64,000 nucleotides of DNA from NCBI RefSeq assembly GCF_000381925.1, contig NZ_KB907308.1, positions 496,001-560,000 of the forward strand, given 5' to 3'. Below, one piece after another: positions 27,713 to 36,745 of the stretch; the first letter of the stretch is position 1, and the number at the start of each line of letters is the position of its first letter. The DNA comes from Nocardia sp. BMG111209 (GTDB taxonomy: Bacteria > Actinomycetota > Actinomycetes > Mycobacteriales > Mycobacteriaceae). A model generated the notes under the pieces. It did not search any database. It was not told the DNA's origin and saw only the letters and a program-made list of their open reading frames with translations. The translations under genes were made by a program, and so were the position numbers.

Positions 27713-28720
27713 TTGGAGCATTGCCAGAGATTCCGCACCTCGGATGCGGGGATCCGCCGCCGGCGGGACGTGGTCCGCACCGGTGTCACCGACGAGGAGA
27801 TCCGCCGCATGTGCCTGGGCGGGAGCTGGCACCGGCTGCGTCGCGGCACCTATACCGATCGGGCGGGCTTCGCCGGCCTCGGCGCGGCCGACCGCCATCG
27901 GATGCTGATCGCGGCGGTCGTCGACAATCTGTCCGGCGACGCGATACTCAGCCATCAGTCGGCGGCGGTCGTCTACGGAGCGCCGGTGTGGGACCAGCTG
28001 CTGCCGCGGGTGTGCGTCACCCGCAACCGGCGCAACGGCGGCCGGATCAAATCCGACCTCAAGGTGCACTGCGCGCCGGTCGACACGGTGGCCGAGGTCG
28101 GGGGCCTGCGGCTGACCACCCCCGCGCGCACGATCGTCGACGTGGCCCGCACGGTTCCGTTCGAGGCCGCGGTGGTCGCCGGTGACGCGCTGGTCCGCAC
28201 CTACGGCATCGGCGCCGACGCCCTCGCCGCCGAACTGGAGGCGGCGAAGCATCGCCACGGTGTGCACCTGGCCCGGCACGTCGTCGGGTTCCTGGATCCG
28301 CACAGCACGAGCGTCGGCGAGTCGCGCAGCCGCGTGATGTTCCGCCGTTTCGGCGTCCCGGCGCCGCTGTCGCAGGGCGAGGTGTTCACCTCGCAGGGCA
28401 CCTCGCTCGGCCGGGTCGACTTCTACTTCGGCGATACCGGGGTGGTCGGCGAATTCGAGGGCCGGGCCAGGTCCGGCCGCCTGCTGCGCTCCGGCGAGGA
28501 TCCGGCCCTGGCCGCGGTCCTGGACCAGCGGCGCGCGGACGCGTTGCGCGGCAACGGCTTCCAGGTCGTGCGCTGGACCTGGGACGAGCTGCCCGGCGGC
28601 GAGGTGGCGGCCCGCATCCGCCAGGCGCTGCTGTACGCCGGGCAACGGGCCCGCCCCGACGGCTGGATCCGCCGCACCGACCTACCGGAGCCGAAACCGC
28701 TCGTCCTGCACGAACTCTGA
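27713..28720 (+). CDS. AbiEi-antitoxin-like protein with endonuclease-like C-terminal domain
   Basis: The product is 335 residues from the TTG at 27713, chosen because GGGGAGG at 27701-27707 has ideal spacing. The N-terminal part (GVTDEEIRRMCLGGSWHRLRRGTY) is the winged-helix/AbiEi antitoxin-type domain, followed by the typical ILSHQSAAVVYGAP segment. The C-terminal third (SLGRVDFYFGDTGVVGEFEGR, then LRGNGFQVVRWTWDEL) resembles DUF559/VSR-like nuclease folds with Asp and Glu residues in the expected order. No AbiEii toxin partner is next to it. Such solitary genes are common in nocardiae and mycobacteria; their role is undetermined. Confidence 0.75.
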   Translation: MEHCQRFRTSDAGIRRRRDVVRTGVTDEEIRRMCLGGSWHRLRRGTYTDRAGFAGLGAADRHRMLIAAVVDNLSGDAILSHQSAAVVYGAPVWDQLLPRVCVTRNRRNGGRIKSDLKVHCAPVDTVAEVGGLRLTTPARTIVDVARTVPFEAAVVAGDALVRTYGIGADALAAELEAAKHRHGVHLARHVVGFLDPHSTSVGESRSRVMFRRFGVPAPLSQGEVFTSQGTSLGRVDFYFGDTGVVGEFEGRARSGRLLRSGEDPALAAVLDQRRADALRGNGFQVVRWTWDELPGGEVAARIRQALLYAGQRARPDGWIRRTDLPEPKPLVLHEL

Positions 28721-28842
28721 ACGCCCGGCCGCGCCCCCGCCGAGGGGTGCGGCCGCGGCGGGCCGATGATCTCGGGTTCGTCACGAATGCGGCGTGGTTG
28801 CTCCCCGCGGGTGGCGCTGTCCGGCCGCGGGACCGGGCCTGT

Positions 28843-28848
28843 TAGCGT
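28843..28848 (+). promoter_or_regulatory. Candidate -10 element for a leaderless coaD message
   Basis: TAGCGT ends 6 bp before the coaD ATG and there is no ribosome binding site between. The transcript would begin at or near the start codon, giving a leaderless mRNA, which is common in actinobacteria. The -35 region is not convincing. Confidence 0.3.
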
Positions 28849-28854
28849 GCGAAT

Positions 28855-29340
28855 ATGGCTGGAGCATTGTGTCCCGGTTCGTTCGACCCGGTGACCAACG
28901 GGCATCTCGACGTGATCACCCGGGCGGCGTCGCAGTTCGACGAGCTCGTCGTCACGGTGATGATCAACAAGACCAAACAGGGCATGTTCACCGTCGAGGA
29001 ACGGATGGACATGCTGCGCGAGGCCACCTCCGACCTGCACAACGTGCGGGTCGAATCGTGGCACGGCCTGCTGGTGAACTTCGCGCGGGAGCAGGGCATC
29101 CACGCGATCGTCAAGGGCCTGCGCGACGCCACCGACTTCGGCTACGAGTTGCAGATGGCGCAGATGAACAAGAAGCTCTCCGGCGTCGACACCTACTTCC
29201 TCGCCACCAACCCGGCGTTCAGCTATCTGTCGAGTTCGCTGGTGAAGGAGGTCGCCACCTACGGCGGCGACGTCACCGACATGCTGCCGCCCTCGGTGCA
29301 CAAGCGCCTGCTCGCCCGCCTGGCCGAGCGCAACTCCTGA
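28855..29340 (+). CDS. coaD: Phosphopantetheine adenylyltransferase
   Basis: The product is 161 residues. It transfers AMP from ATP to 4'-phosphopantetheine, making dephospho-CoA in coenzyme A synthesis. The nucleotidyltransferase motif GSFDPVTNGHLDV contains the catalytic TxGH-type signature, and the second motif AFSYLSSSLVKEV is the ISSTxxR equivalent. Length and sequence are standard. It is convergent with rsmD, which ends 25 nt away; the same pair (Rv2965c/Rv2966c) is adjacent in M. tuberculosis. Confidence 0.97.
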   Translation: MAGALCPGSFDPVTNGHLDVITRAASQFDELVVTVMINKTKQGMFTVEERMDMLREATSDLHNVRVESWHGLLVNFAREQGIHAIVKGLRDATDFGYELQMAQMNKKLSGVDTYFLATNPAFSYLSSSLVKEVATYGGDVTDMLPPSVHKRLLARLAERNS

Positions 29341-29365
29341 GTCCGGCGTCCGGCCACTCCGGTGG

Positions 29366-29921
29366 TCAGTCGTATTCGGCCGTCTCGATGCGGGTTTCGC
29401 CGTAACGCCGTGGTTTCTCGGCGGAATAGCCTGTGGGCCACTGCGTTTCGGGTGACCGGGTAGCGCGCTCGACGACGATCAGCGCCCCGGGATTCAGCCA
29501 GCCGTGCCCGGCCAGTGCCGTGAGATCGGCGGTGACGTCGTCACCGGACAGCGCGTAGGGCGGATCGGAGAACACCAGGTCGTACCCGGTCGCCGGCGCG
29601 GTCGCGAGCACGGAACCCACCGGGCCGAGCCGTAATTCGGCGCCGGGCAGCCCCAGATCCGCGATATTGCCCCGCACCACCGCCGCCGCCTTGCGATCGG
29701 ATTCCACCAGCAGTGCATGCGCGGCGCCACGCGAGAGTGCCTCGAGCCCCAGCGCACCCGAGCCCGCATACAGATCCAGCACCCGCATACCGTCGAAATC
29801 CATGCGCGCGTTCAACACACTGAACAGTGCCTCGCGCACCCGATCCGAGGTCGGCCGCGTCCCCGCCGGCGGCACCCGCAACCGCCGGCCCCCCACGGCA
29901 CCGGCCACGATCCGGGTCACG
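29366..29921 (-). CDS. rsmD: 16S rRNA (guanine-966-N2)-methyltransferase
   Basis: The product is 185 residues from the GTG complementary to 29919-29921 (MTRIVAGAVGGRRLRVPP), a start that matches the remembered mycobacterial orthologue; an ATG at 29956 would add 12 residues. The SAM-binding motif is VLDLYAGSGALGLEAL and the catalytic motif is FSDPPYAL. It methylates G966 of 16S rRNA. The gene lies between coaD and pyc, as in M. tuberculosis. Confidence 0.93.
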
Positions 29922-30062
29922 ACCGACCCATCGGACTGTGCACCGCGCCAGGACATTCCGGTGACGGACGGTGTGCCGGTAGTGAGTGGCGCCTGCTCCC
30001 GGGCAGATCGGTACGAACACCGAGCGGCCCGGGTACGAGCCGCTCGGGTGCTGCGGCCGGGT

Positions 30063-33000
30063 TCACTCCGCCGCGACCTCGTTCGGGCTCAGGTCGATCA
30101 GCAGGTCGCCGCCCTCGACCTGCTGTACGCGGCTGATGGCGACCCGTCGTACCGTGCCCGCGCGCGGGGCGGTGATGGCGGCCTCCATTTTCATCGCCTC
30201 GATCGTGCCGATGGTGTCACCGGCGGCGATGACATCGCCCTCGCTGATGCTCAGCGTGACGACGCCCGCGAACGGGGCGGCGACGTGGCCCGGATTGGTG
30301 CGGTCGGCCTTCTCCGCGGACGGGATCTCGCTGGCCACCGAGCGATCGCGCACGGTGATGGGACGCAGTTGGCCGTTGAGAATGCACATCACGGTGCGCA
30401 TACCACGGTCGTCGGGTTCGGAGATGGCCTCGAGCCCGATCAGCAGGGTCACACCCTTCTCCAGCTGGACACGGTGTTCCTCACCGTGACGCAGGCCGTA
30501 GAAGAACTGGTTCGCCGACAGCCCCGAGGTGTCACCGAACTTCTCCCGATGCGCCAAGAACTCCGACGTAGGCGCCGGAAACAGCAATCGGTTGAGGGTT
30601 TCCTGCCGCTGCTGTGACGAACCATCCAACGCCGCTTCATCTTCCGGTGTGAGTTCGGTCTCCGGTCGCGCCGGTCCGCGACCGGCCAGTGCCCGAGTCC
30701 GGAACGGCTCCGGCCAACCACCCGCCGGAGTACCGAGCTCCCCACGCAGAAAACCGATCACCGAATCCGGAATATCGAACCGCGCCGGATCACCCCCGAA
30801 ATCCTCGATATCCACACCACTACCGACCAACGACAGTGCCAGATCACCGACCACCTTCGACGACGGAGTCACCTTCACCAACCGGCCCAGCAACCGGTCC
30901 GCCGCAGCGTATTTCGCTTCGACCTCCTCGAACCGGTCACCCAGACCCAACGCGATCGCCTGCTGCCGCAGATTCGAGAGCTGACCACCGGGAATCTCAT
31001 GGTGGTAGACACGCCCGGTAGGGCCCGGCAGGCCGGACTCGAACGGCCCGTACACCTTCCGCAACGCCTCCCAATACGGTTCGAGATCACACACGTTCTG
31101 GAGGTTCAAGCCGGTGTCGAACGGGGAATGCGCCGCCGCGGCCACGATCGCCGACAACGCCGGCTGACTCGTCGTCCCCGCCATCGGGGCACTGGCACCA
31201 TCGACCGCATCCGCACCCGCCTGCCACGCCGCCAGATACGTCGCCAACTGACCACCGGGAGTGTCGTGGGTGTGCACATGCACCGGCAGATCGAAATTGC
31301 GGCGCAGTGCCGTCACCAGCGTGTGCGCGGCAGGAGCCCGCAGCAGACCCGCCATGTCCTTGATCGCCAAAATGTGCGCACCCGCATCCACCACCTGCTC
31401 GGCGAGCTTCAGGTAATAGTCCAGCGTGTACAGGTTCTCATCCGGATTCGACAGATCACCGGTGTAGGACAACGCGACTTCCGCTACCGCAGTACCGGTT
31501 TCGAGGACCGCATCGATCGCCGGCCGCATCTGATCCACATTGTTGAGCGCATCGAAGATCCGGAAGATATCGATCCCCGTATCCGTGGCCTCCCGCACAA
31601 AAGCACGCGTCACCTTCTCCGGATACGGCGTGTACCCCACAGTATTCCGCCCCCGCAACAACATCTGAAGACAGATGTTGGGCACCGCTTCCCGCAACGC
31701 CGCCAACCGCTCCCACGGATCCTCATACAAGAACCGCAGCGCCACATCATAAGTCGCACCACCCCAGCACTCGATCGACAGCAACTCCGGCGTCAACCGC
31801 GCCACATGACCGGCAACCTGCAACAACCCGTTGGTGCGCACCCGCGTGGCCAGCAGCGACTGATGCGCGTCCCGGAACGTGGTGTCGGTGACCGCCACCG
31901 CCTCCTGCTCCCGCAGCGCACGCGCGAAACCGGTGGGCCCCAACGCATGCAACCGCTGCCGCGAACCCGACGGCGGCGGCACGCTCAGATCGATCGTCGG
32001 CAACTTGTCGTGCGGATACACCGCGGTCGGCCGCTCACCGTGCGGCTTGTTCACCGTGATATCGGCCAGGTACCGCAGGATCTTGGTGCCGCGGTCGGCC
32101 GACCCGCGCTGGGTGAGCAGATGCGGCCGCTCCTCGATGAAGGAGGTGGTCACCCGGCCGGCCTGGAAGTCCGCATCGTCCAGCACGGCTTGCAGGAACG
32201 GAATGTTCGTGGAAACACCGCGGATTCGGAATTCGGCCACCGCTCGCCGCGCGCGCGACACCGCGGTGGCGAAGTCGTGGCCGCGGCAGGTGAGCTTCAC
32301 CAGCATCGAATCGAAATGTGCGCCGACCTCGGCACCCAGGGTGGCACCACCGTCGAGCCGGATACCCGCGCCACCGGGACTGCGGTACCCGGTGATCCGG
32401 CCGGTATCGGGACGGAAACCGTTGGCCGGATCCTCGGTCGTGATCCGGCACTGCAACGCCGCACCCCGAATCCGCACCGACTCCTGACTCAACCCCAGAT
32501 CCACCAACGACTCCCCCGACGCAATCCGCATCTGCGCCTGCACCAAGTCCACATCGGTGATCTCCTCCGTCACCGTATGCTCCACCTGAATCCGCGGATT
32601 CATCTCGATGAACACATGATTCCCACGCTCATCCAGCAAAAACTCCACCGTACCCGCACACGAGTACCCGATCTCCCGCGCGAACGCCACCGCATCCGCA
32701 CAGATCCGCTCCCGCAACACCGGATCCAGATTCGGCGCCGGCGCCAACTCGATCACCTTCTGATGCCGCCGCTGCAACGAACAATCCCGCTCGAACAAAT
32801 GCATCACATTGCCCGCACCGTCGGCGAGGATCTGCACCTCGATATGCCGCGGATTCACCACGGCCTGTTCCAGGAACACCGTGGGATCACCGAACGCGGA
32901 TTCCGCCTCCCGCATCGCGGCTTCGATCGACTCCTGCAGATGCTCCCGATCGGCCACCCGCCGCATACCGCGGCCACCGCCACCGGCGACCGCCTTCACG

Positions 33001-33467
33001 AACACCGGAAACTCCAGTGAAGCCGACGCCGCGAGCAGTTCCGCGACATCCGCGGACGGCGCGCTGGAATCCAGCACCGGCAACCCCGCGGCCCGCGCCG
33101 CCGCGATCGCCCGCGCCTTGTTCCCCGTCAACTCCAGCACCGACGCCGACGGACCCACGAACGTGATCCCCGCCTCCGCACACGCCGCCGCCAGATCCGG
33201 ATTCTCCGACAGGAACCCGTACCCGGGATAGATCGCGTCCGCACCGGCGCTGGTGGCGGCCGCCAGGATCTCCGGGATCGACAGGTACGCGCGGACCGGA
33301 TGGCCGGGCGTGCCGATCTGGTACGACTCGTCGGCCTTCAGCCGATGCACCGAGTTGCGATCCTCGTACGGGAACACCGCGACGGTCCCGACACCGAGTT
33401 CGTATGCGGCACGGAAGGCGCGGATCGCGATTTCCCCGCGGTTGGCGACCAGAACTTTGGAGAACAT
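30063..33467 (-). CDS. pyc: Pyruvate carboxylase
   Basis: The product is 1134 residues, the full length for single-chain pyruvate carboxylase, which makes oxaloacetate from pyruvate, bicarbonate and ATP. Domains: biotin carboxylase (about 1-455, with VAGGGGRGM and EMNPRIQVEHTVTEEI), carboxyltransferase (about 530-820, with DTTFRDAHQSLLATRVRT), the pyruvate carboxylase C-terminal domain, and biotin carrier (about 1060-1130, biotinyl Lys1093 in EAMKMEA). Codon usage changes abruptly inside the gene: blocks with G/T-ending codons alternate with blocks of ordinary C-ending codons. Divergent from a RamB/PrpR-type regulator. Confidence 0.97.
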   Translation of the reverse strand: MFSKVLVANRGEIAIRAFRAAYELGVGTVAVFPYEDRNSVHRLKADESYQIGTPGHPVRAYLSIPEILAAATSAGADAIYPGYGFLSENPDLAAACAEAGITFVGPSASVLELTGNKARAIAAARAAGLPVLDSSAPSADVAELLAASASLEFPVFVKAVAGGGGRGMRRVADREHLQESIEAAMREAESAFGDPTVFLEQAVVNPRHIEVQILADGAGNVMHLFERDCSLQRRHQKVIELAPAPNLDPVLRERICADAVAFAREIGYSCAGTVEFLLDERGNHVFIEMNPRIQVEHTVTEEITDVDLVQAQMRIASGESLVDLGLSQESVRIRGAALQCRITTEDPANGFRPDTGRITGYRSPGGAGIRLDGGATLGAEVGAHFDSMLVKLTCRGHDFATAVSRARRAVAEFRIRGVSTNIPFLQAVLDDADFQAGRVTTSFIEERPHLLTQRGSADRGTKILRYLADITVNKPHGERPTAVYPHDKLPTIDLSVPPPSGSRQRLHALGPTGFARALREQEAVAVTDTTFRDAHQSLLATRVRTNGLLQVAGHVARLTPELLSIECWGGATYDVALRFLYEDPWERLAALREAVPNICLQMLLRGRNTVGYTPYPEKVTRAFVREATDTGIDIFRIFDALNNVDQMRPAIDAVLETGTAVAEVALSYTGDLSNPDENLYTLDYYLKLAEQVVDAGAHILAIKDMAGLLRAPAAHTLVTALRRNFDLPVHVHTHDTPGGQLATYLAAWQAGADAVDGASAPMAGTTSQPALSAIVAAAAHSPFDTGLNLQNVCDLEPYWEALRKVYGPFESGLPGPTGRVYHHEIPGGQLSNLRQQAIALGLGDRFEEVEAKYAAADRLLGRLVKVTPSSKVVGDLALSLVGSGVDIEDFGGDPARFDIPDSVIGFLRGELGTPAGGWPEPFRTRALAGRGPARPETELTPEDEAALDGSSQQRQETLNRLLFPAPTSEFLAHREKFGDTSGLSANQFFYGLRHGEEHRVQLEKGVTLLIGLEAISEPDDRGMRTVMCILNGQLRPITVRDRSVASEIPSAEKADRTNPGHVAAPFAGVVTLSISEGDVIAAGDTIGTIEAMKMEAAITAPRAGTVRRVAISRVQQVEGGDLLIDLSPNEVAAE

Positions 33468-33705
33468 TGGTCAAAGGTACCCGGCACGGCGGCCGGGCCC
33501 GGATGCGGAAGCCCCGCGCCGTCGTCCGGCGGGCAGCAGCTAATCGGTGGACACGGTTTACCGGAAATACGCTGGGCCGCGGACTAGACTGCCTCCTCAC
33601 CGGGGTGAGACATACGCCACACCATCCCGCTTCGCACTCTACACAGAATGCGCATATGGCGTAACACAGTGGGACAGCAGATGTTTTTGGCCTTCTCCGG
33701 ACGGT

Positions 33706-33723
33706 ATTGCAATGTTTGCGAAG
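33706..33723 (+). promoter_or_regulatory. Candidate RamB/PrpR-type binding site
   Basis: ATTGCAAT (33706-33713) runs into ATGTTTGCGAAG (33712-33723), which resembles the corynebacterial RamB consensus centred on GTTTGCAAA with one or two mismatches. It lies about 22 bp before the regulator start and 240 bp from pyc, so autoregulation is the simplest reading. Confidence 0.3.
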
Positions 33724-33744
33724 ACTTCCGGGTAGCATCTCGGC

Positions 33745-35166
33745 GTGCGCAAGATGTATGCGGGAGCGAGGCTGCGGCGATTGCGCGAGGAGCGGCGAAT
33801 GACGCAGGCCGCCCTGGCCAAGAGCCTCGACCTGTCTCCCAGCTATCTCAACCAGTTGGAGCGTGATCAGCGGCCGCTCACCATTCCGGTGCTGCTCAAG
33901 CTCAACTCGACCTTCGACCTGGACGTACAGTTCTTCGCCGCCGACTCGGACGCGCGGCTGGTGTCGGACCTGCACGAGGTCCTGGTGGAGGCCGCCGGCG
34001 GCACCGCGCCGCCCGCCGCCGAGGTGGAGGATCTGGCGACCCGCCTACCGGAGGTGGCCAAGACGATCGTCGCGATGCATCGCCGGCTGCGCGCCGCCAC
34101 CGACCAGCTCGACCTGCTGTCGTCGAAGGTGGCCACCCCGACCGGCGCACCCGGGGTACCGATGCCCTACGAGGACGTCCGCGATTTCTTCTACGACCAC
34201 CACAACCACATCGCCCCGCTGGACCACGCCGCCGAGCGCCTGTTCGAGGAGTGCGGACTGTCGATCGGCTCACTGGACCGCCAGCTGGCCCGGATCGCCG
34301 AGGAGCGAGCGGGTGTCACCGTGCTGGTGCGCGGCGACGGCGCCGACCCGGCCATCCCGAAACGGGACTACCAGCCCGAAACCCGCACCCTCACCCTGGC
34401 CCGGCGGCTGCGCCCCGGGCAGCGCGCGTTCCAGATCGCGACCACCCTCGCCTTCCTGCTGTACGGCCCGCAACTCGACGAGGTCCTCAACGAAACCCCG
34501 TCCCTGACCGGCGAATCGCGGCAACTCGCCCGGGTCGGCCTGGCCAACTATTTCGCGGGTGCGCTGGTACTGCCCTACGGCCGGTTCCTGCGATCCGCGG
34601 AGGAACTGCACTACGACATCGATCTGCTCGGCCTGCGCTTCGAGGTCGGTTTCGAGACGGTCTGCCATCGGCTCAGCACCCTACAACGACAGGGGCAACG
34701 CGGGGTGCCGTTCTTCTTCGTCCGCACCGACCGAGCGGGCAACATCTCGAAACGCCAGTCCGCCACCGCATTCCACTTCTCCCGGGTCGGCGGCAGCTGC
34801 CCGCTGTGGGTGGTGCACGAGGCGTTCGCGAATCCCGGCCGCGTCCTCACCCAGGTGGCCGCCATGCCCGATGGCCGCCGTTACCTGTGGATCGCCCGCA
34901 CCACCAACCCCGCCCCGCACGCATTCGGCACGGCGAGCAAGGAATTCGCCATCGGCCTGGGCTGCGACATCGAATACGCCGACCGCCTGGCCTATTCCAA
35001 GGGCCTCCAACTCGACGATCCGGCCGCCGTCGTCCCCATCGGCGCCGGCTGCAAGGTCTGCGAGCGATCCTCCTGCCAGCAACGCGCCTTCCCCCAGATC
35101 GGCCGCCCCCTGGCCGTCGCCGAGAACACCTCCATCGACCTCCCCTACCCACACACCGTGCGCTGA
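33745..35166 (+). CDS. XRE-family regulator of short-chain acyl/acetate metabolism (RamB/PrpR type)
   Basis: The product is 473 residues from a GTG. Residues about 8-62 are a Cro/CI helix-turn-helix (RRLREERRMTQAALAKSL). A central domain carries HNHIAPLDHAAERLF. The C-terminal ScfRs domain includes FFFVRTDRAGNISKRQSATA, the signature of short-chain fatty acyl-CoA-sensing regulators, and a cysteine cluster CKVCERSSC (about 434-442) that in PrpR proteins is associated with an Fe-S cluster. It is divergent from pyc, implying control of anaplerosis. I cannot decide between RamB and PrpR identity. Confidence 0.87.
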   Translation: MRKMYAGARLRRLREERRMTQAALAKSLDLSPSYLNQLERDQRPLTIPVLLKLNSTFDLDVQFFAADSDARLVSDLHEVLVEAAGGTAPPAAEVEDLATRLPEVAKTIVAMHRRLRAATDQLDLLSSKVATPTGAPGVPMPYEDVRDFFYDHHNHIAPLDHAAERLFEECGLSIGSLDRQLARIAEERAGVTVLVRGDGADPAIPKRDYQPETRTLTLARRLRPGQRAFQIATTLAFLLYGPQLDEVLNETPSLTGESRQLARVGLANYFAGALVLPYGRFLRSAEELHYDIDLLGLRFEVGFETVCHRLSTLQRQGQRGVPFFFVRTDRAGNISKRQSATAFHFSRVGGSCPLWVVHEAFANPGRVLTQVAAMPDGRRYLWIARTTNPAPHAFGTASKEFAIGLGCDIEYADRLAYSKGLQLDDPAAVVPIGAGCKVCERSSCQQRAFPQIGRPLAVAENTSIDLPYPHTVR

Positions 35167-35378
35167 CCCACCCACCCACTGTGCACGGATCCGGCCCCCG
35201 GACAACCGTTCCCGACCAGCGGCAGCGCAAGACCGACACGACCCGCCACCGACGGGATTCCAGCCACCGTTGTCGCGCAACACCTCCCACCGCGCGCTGC
35301 CCTTCGCCTCGGACGCCGTCCACCCGATGGCCGCCGGTGCAGGGCAGCACCCGCCATACCTGTCGGACCGACCGCGTC

Positions 35379-36278
35379 CTATCCGGCCGACCGCGTCGCA
35401 CCGATGGAAGCCGCCACGACGCAACCGATTCCGGCCCATTGCACGACCCCCATCGGCTGCCCGAGCACCATCAACCCGGCGCCCGCCGCAACGGCCGGTT
35501 CGAGGCTCATCAGAATGCCGAACACCCGCGGCGGCATGCGCCGCAGCGCTTCGAGTTCCACCGAATACGGCAGCACCGACGACAGCAGCGCCACCCAGAG
35601 ACCGGTGGCCAGCACGGCCGGCCGCAACAGTTCGGGCCCGAGCGCGACGATCCCGACCGGCAGCGTCGCGAGTCCGCCGATCGCCATCGCCAGCGCCAAA
35701 CCCCCTCCGCCACTGGTCTTCTCCCCCAGTTTCGCCGTCACCAGGATGTACCCCGCCCAGCACGCACCGGCCGCCGCCGCGAAGGCCACGCCCGACCATG
35801 CCACCGGACCGTCCGTCCGCACCAGGAACAGCACCCCGGCCCCGGCCAACATCGCCCACACCGGATCGGACCACCGCCGAGACCCGGCCAACGCCACCAC
35901 CAACGGCCCCAGGAATTCGATGGTGACCGCCATCCCGAGCGGAATCCGGTCCAGCGCAAGGTAGAAGGTGACATTCATCGTCGCCAGCACCGTGCCGTAC
36001 CCGAGCACCACCGGCACCGCCTGCCACCCCACCCGCAGCGATCGCCGCCACATCACCAGCAGCACCAGCCCCGCGAACGACAACCGCAGCCCCACCGCCC
36101 CCACCGGCCCGGTCAGCGCGAACAACTGCTTCGCCATCGCCGCCCCCACCTGCGTACTGACGATCCCCGTCAGCACCAGCACAGTCGGCGGCACCCCACC
36201 GACCCCTTGCCGCGCGCCCCGCGAAAACCACAGTGGCGGTACGTTTTTCCCGCGCCACCCGAGTTCGATCGCCACCAT
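35379..36278 (-). CDS. EamA/RhtA-family metabolite exporter
   Basis: The product is 299 residues from the ATG complementary to 36276-36278, behind GGGGAG. Ten hydrophobic segments in two homologous halves form the EamA fold, for instance PVGAVGLRLSFAGLVLLVMW and ITIEFLGPL-type stretches (here VTIEFLGPLVVALAG). RhtA-type members export amino acids such as threonine and homoserine; the substrate here is unknown. Upstream lies a repeat-bearing gap of about 470 bp. Confidence 0.85.
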   Translation of the reverse strand: MVAIELGWRGKNVPPLWFSRGARQGVGGVPPTVLVLTGIVSTQVGAAMAKQLFALTGPVGAVGLRLSFAGLVLLVMWRRSLRVGWQAVPVVLGYGTVLATMNVTFYLALDRIPLGMAVTIEFLGPLVVALAGSRRWSDPVWAMLAGAGVLFLVRTDGPVAWSGVAFAAAAGACWAGYILVTAKLGEKTSGGGGLALAMAIGGLATLPVGIVALGPELLRPAVLATGLWVALLSSVLPYSVELEALRRMPPRVFGILMSLEPAVAAGAGLMVLGQPMGVVQWAGIGCVVAASIGATRSAG

Positions 36279-36745
36279 CGCAGCTCCCCTTCGCGCCGAC
36301 GACTTCACCTGCCCGGAAGCATCCCACACCCGGTTCCCCGCCCATGCCGAGCTGCGGAGGGATCCGCGCACATCGGCCCCTGACCGGCCCACTCGCACCT
36401 GACCACCGGCGAATCCATTTCGCGCCGGACAGGGACGGACCCACTCACACCGGCCCACTCGATCGAGCCGCAGGGCGGATCAACTCACACCGGCTCACGT
36501 GATCGAGCCGCAGGCGGATCCACTCACACCGAACCACCGGCGGTCCGATCGCCTTGGACCACCGGCGAATCCGTTTGCGCCGGACAGGGCAGATCTACTC
36601 ACGACAGGCGCACCGATACCGAACTATGGCGGGACCGTCAGCGCCGGAGCACGGACGGATTCGCTCCGGACCACCCGGCGATCCCATTCGCGCGAGCCAC
36701 GCCACATCGGCACCGGAACACTGCGGCAGCAGGATCCGACCACCG
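36279..36745. other. Gene-free gap containing degenerate repeats
   Basis: Between the EamA start and the recG stop. No reading frame resembles a gene. Most of it is made of imperfect repeats, described separately at 36401-36594. The remainder (36595-36745) has no recognisable element. Confidence 0.6.
36401..36594. repeat. Degenerate 40-bp tandem repeats flanked by two 38-bp copies
   Basis: A 38-bp unit beginning GACCACCGGCGAATCC occurs at 36401-36438 and again at 36557-36594 with three or four differences. Between them are about three 40-bp units starting at 36441, 36481 and 36520, each opening CACTCACACCGG or near it; the first two contain GATCGAGCCGCAGG and the third diverges. Spacing and divergence argue against CRISPR. 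A duplicated fragment decaying by mutation is one reading. Confidence 0.7.

Noticed and set aside
36441..36560. Possible CRISPR array
   Set aside because: Units are contiguous with no unique spacers, copies diverge by several bases and no cas genes are present.
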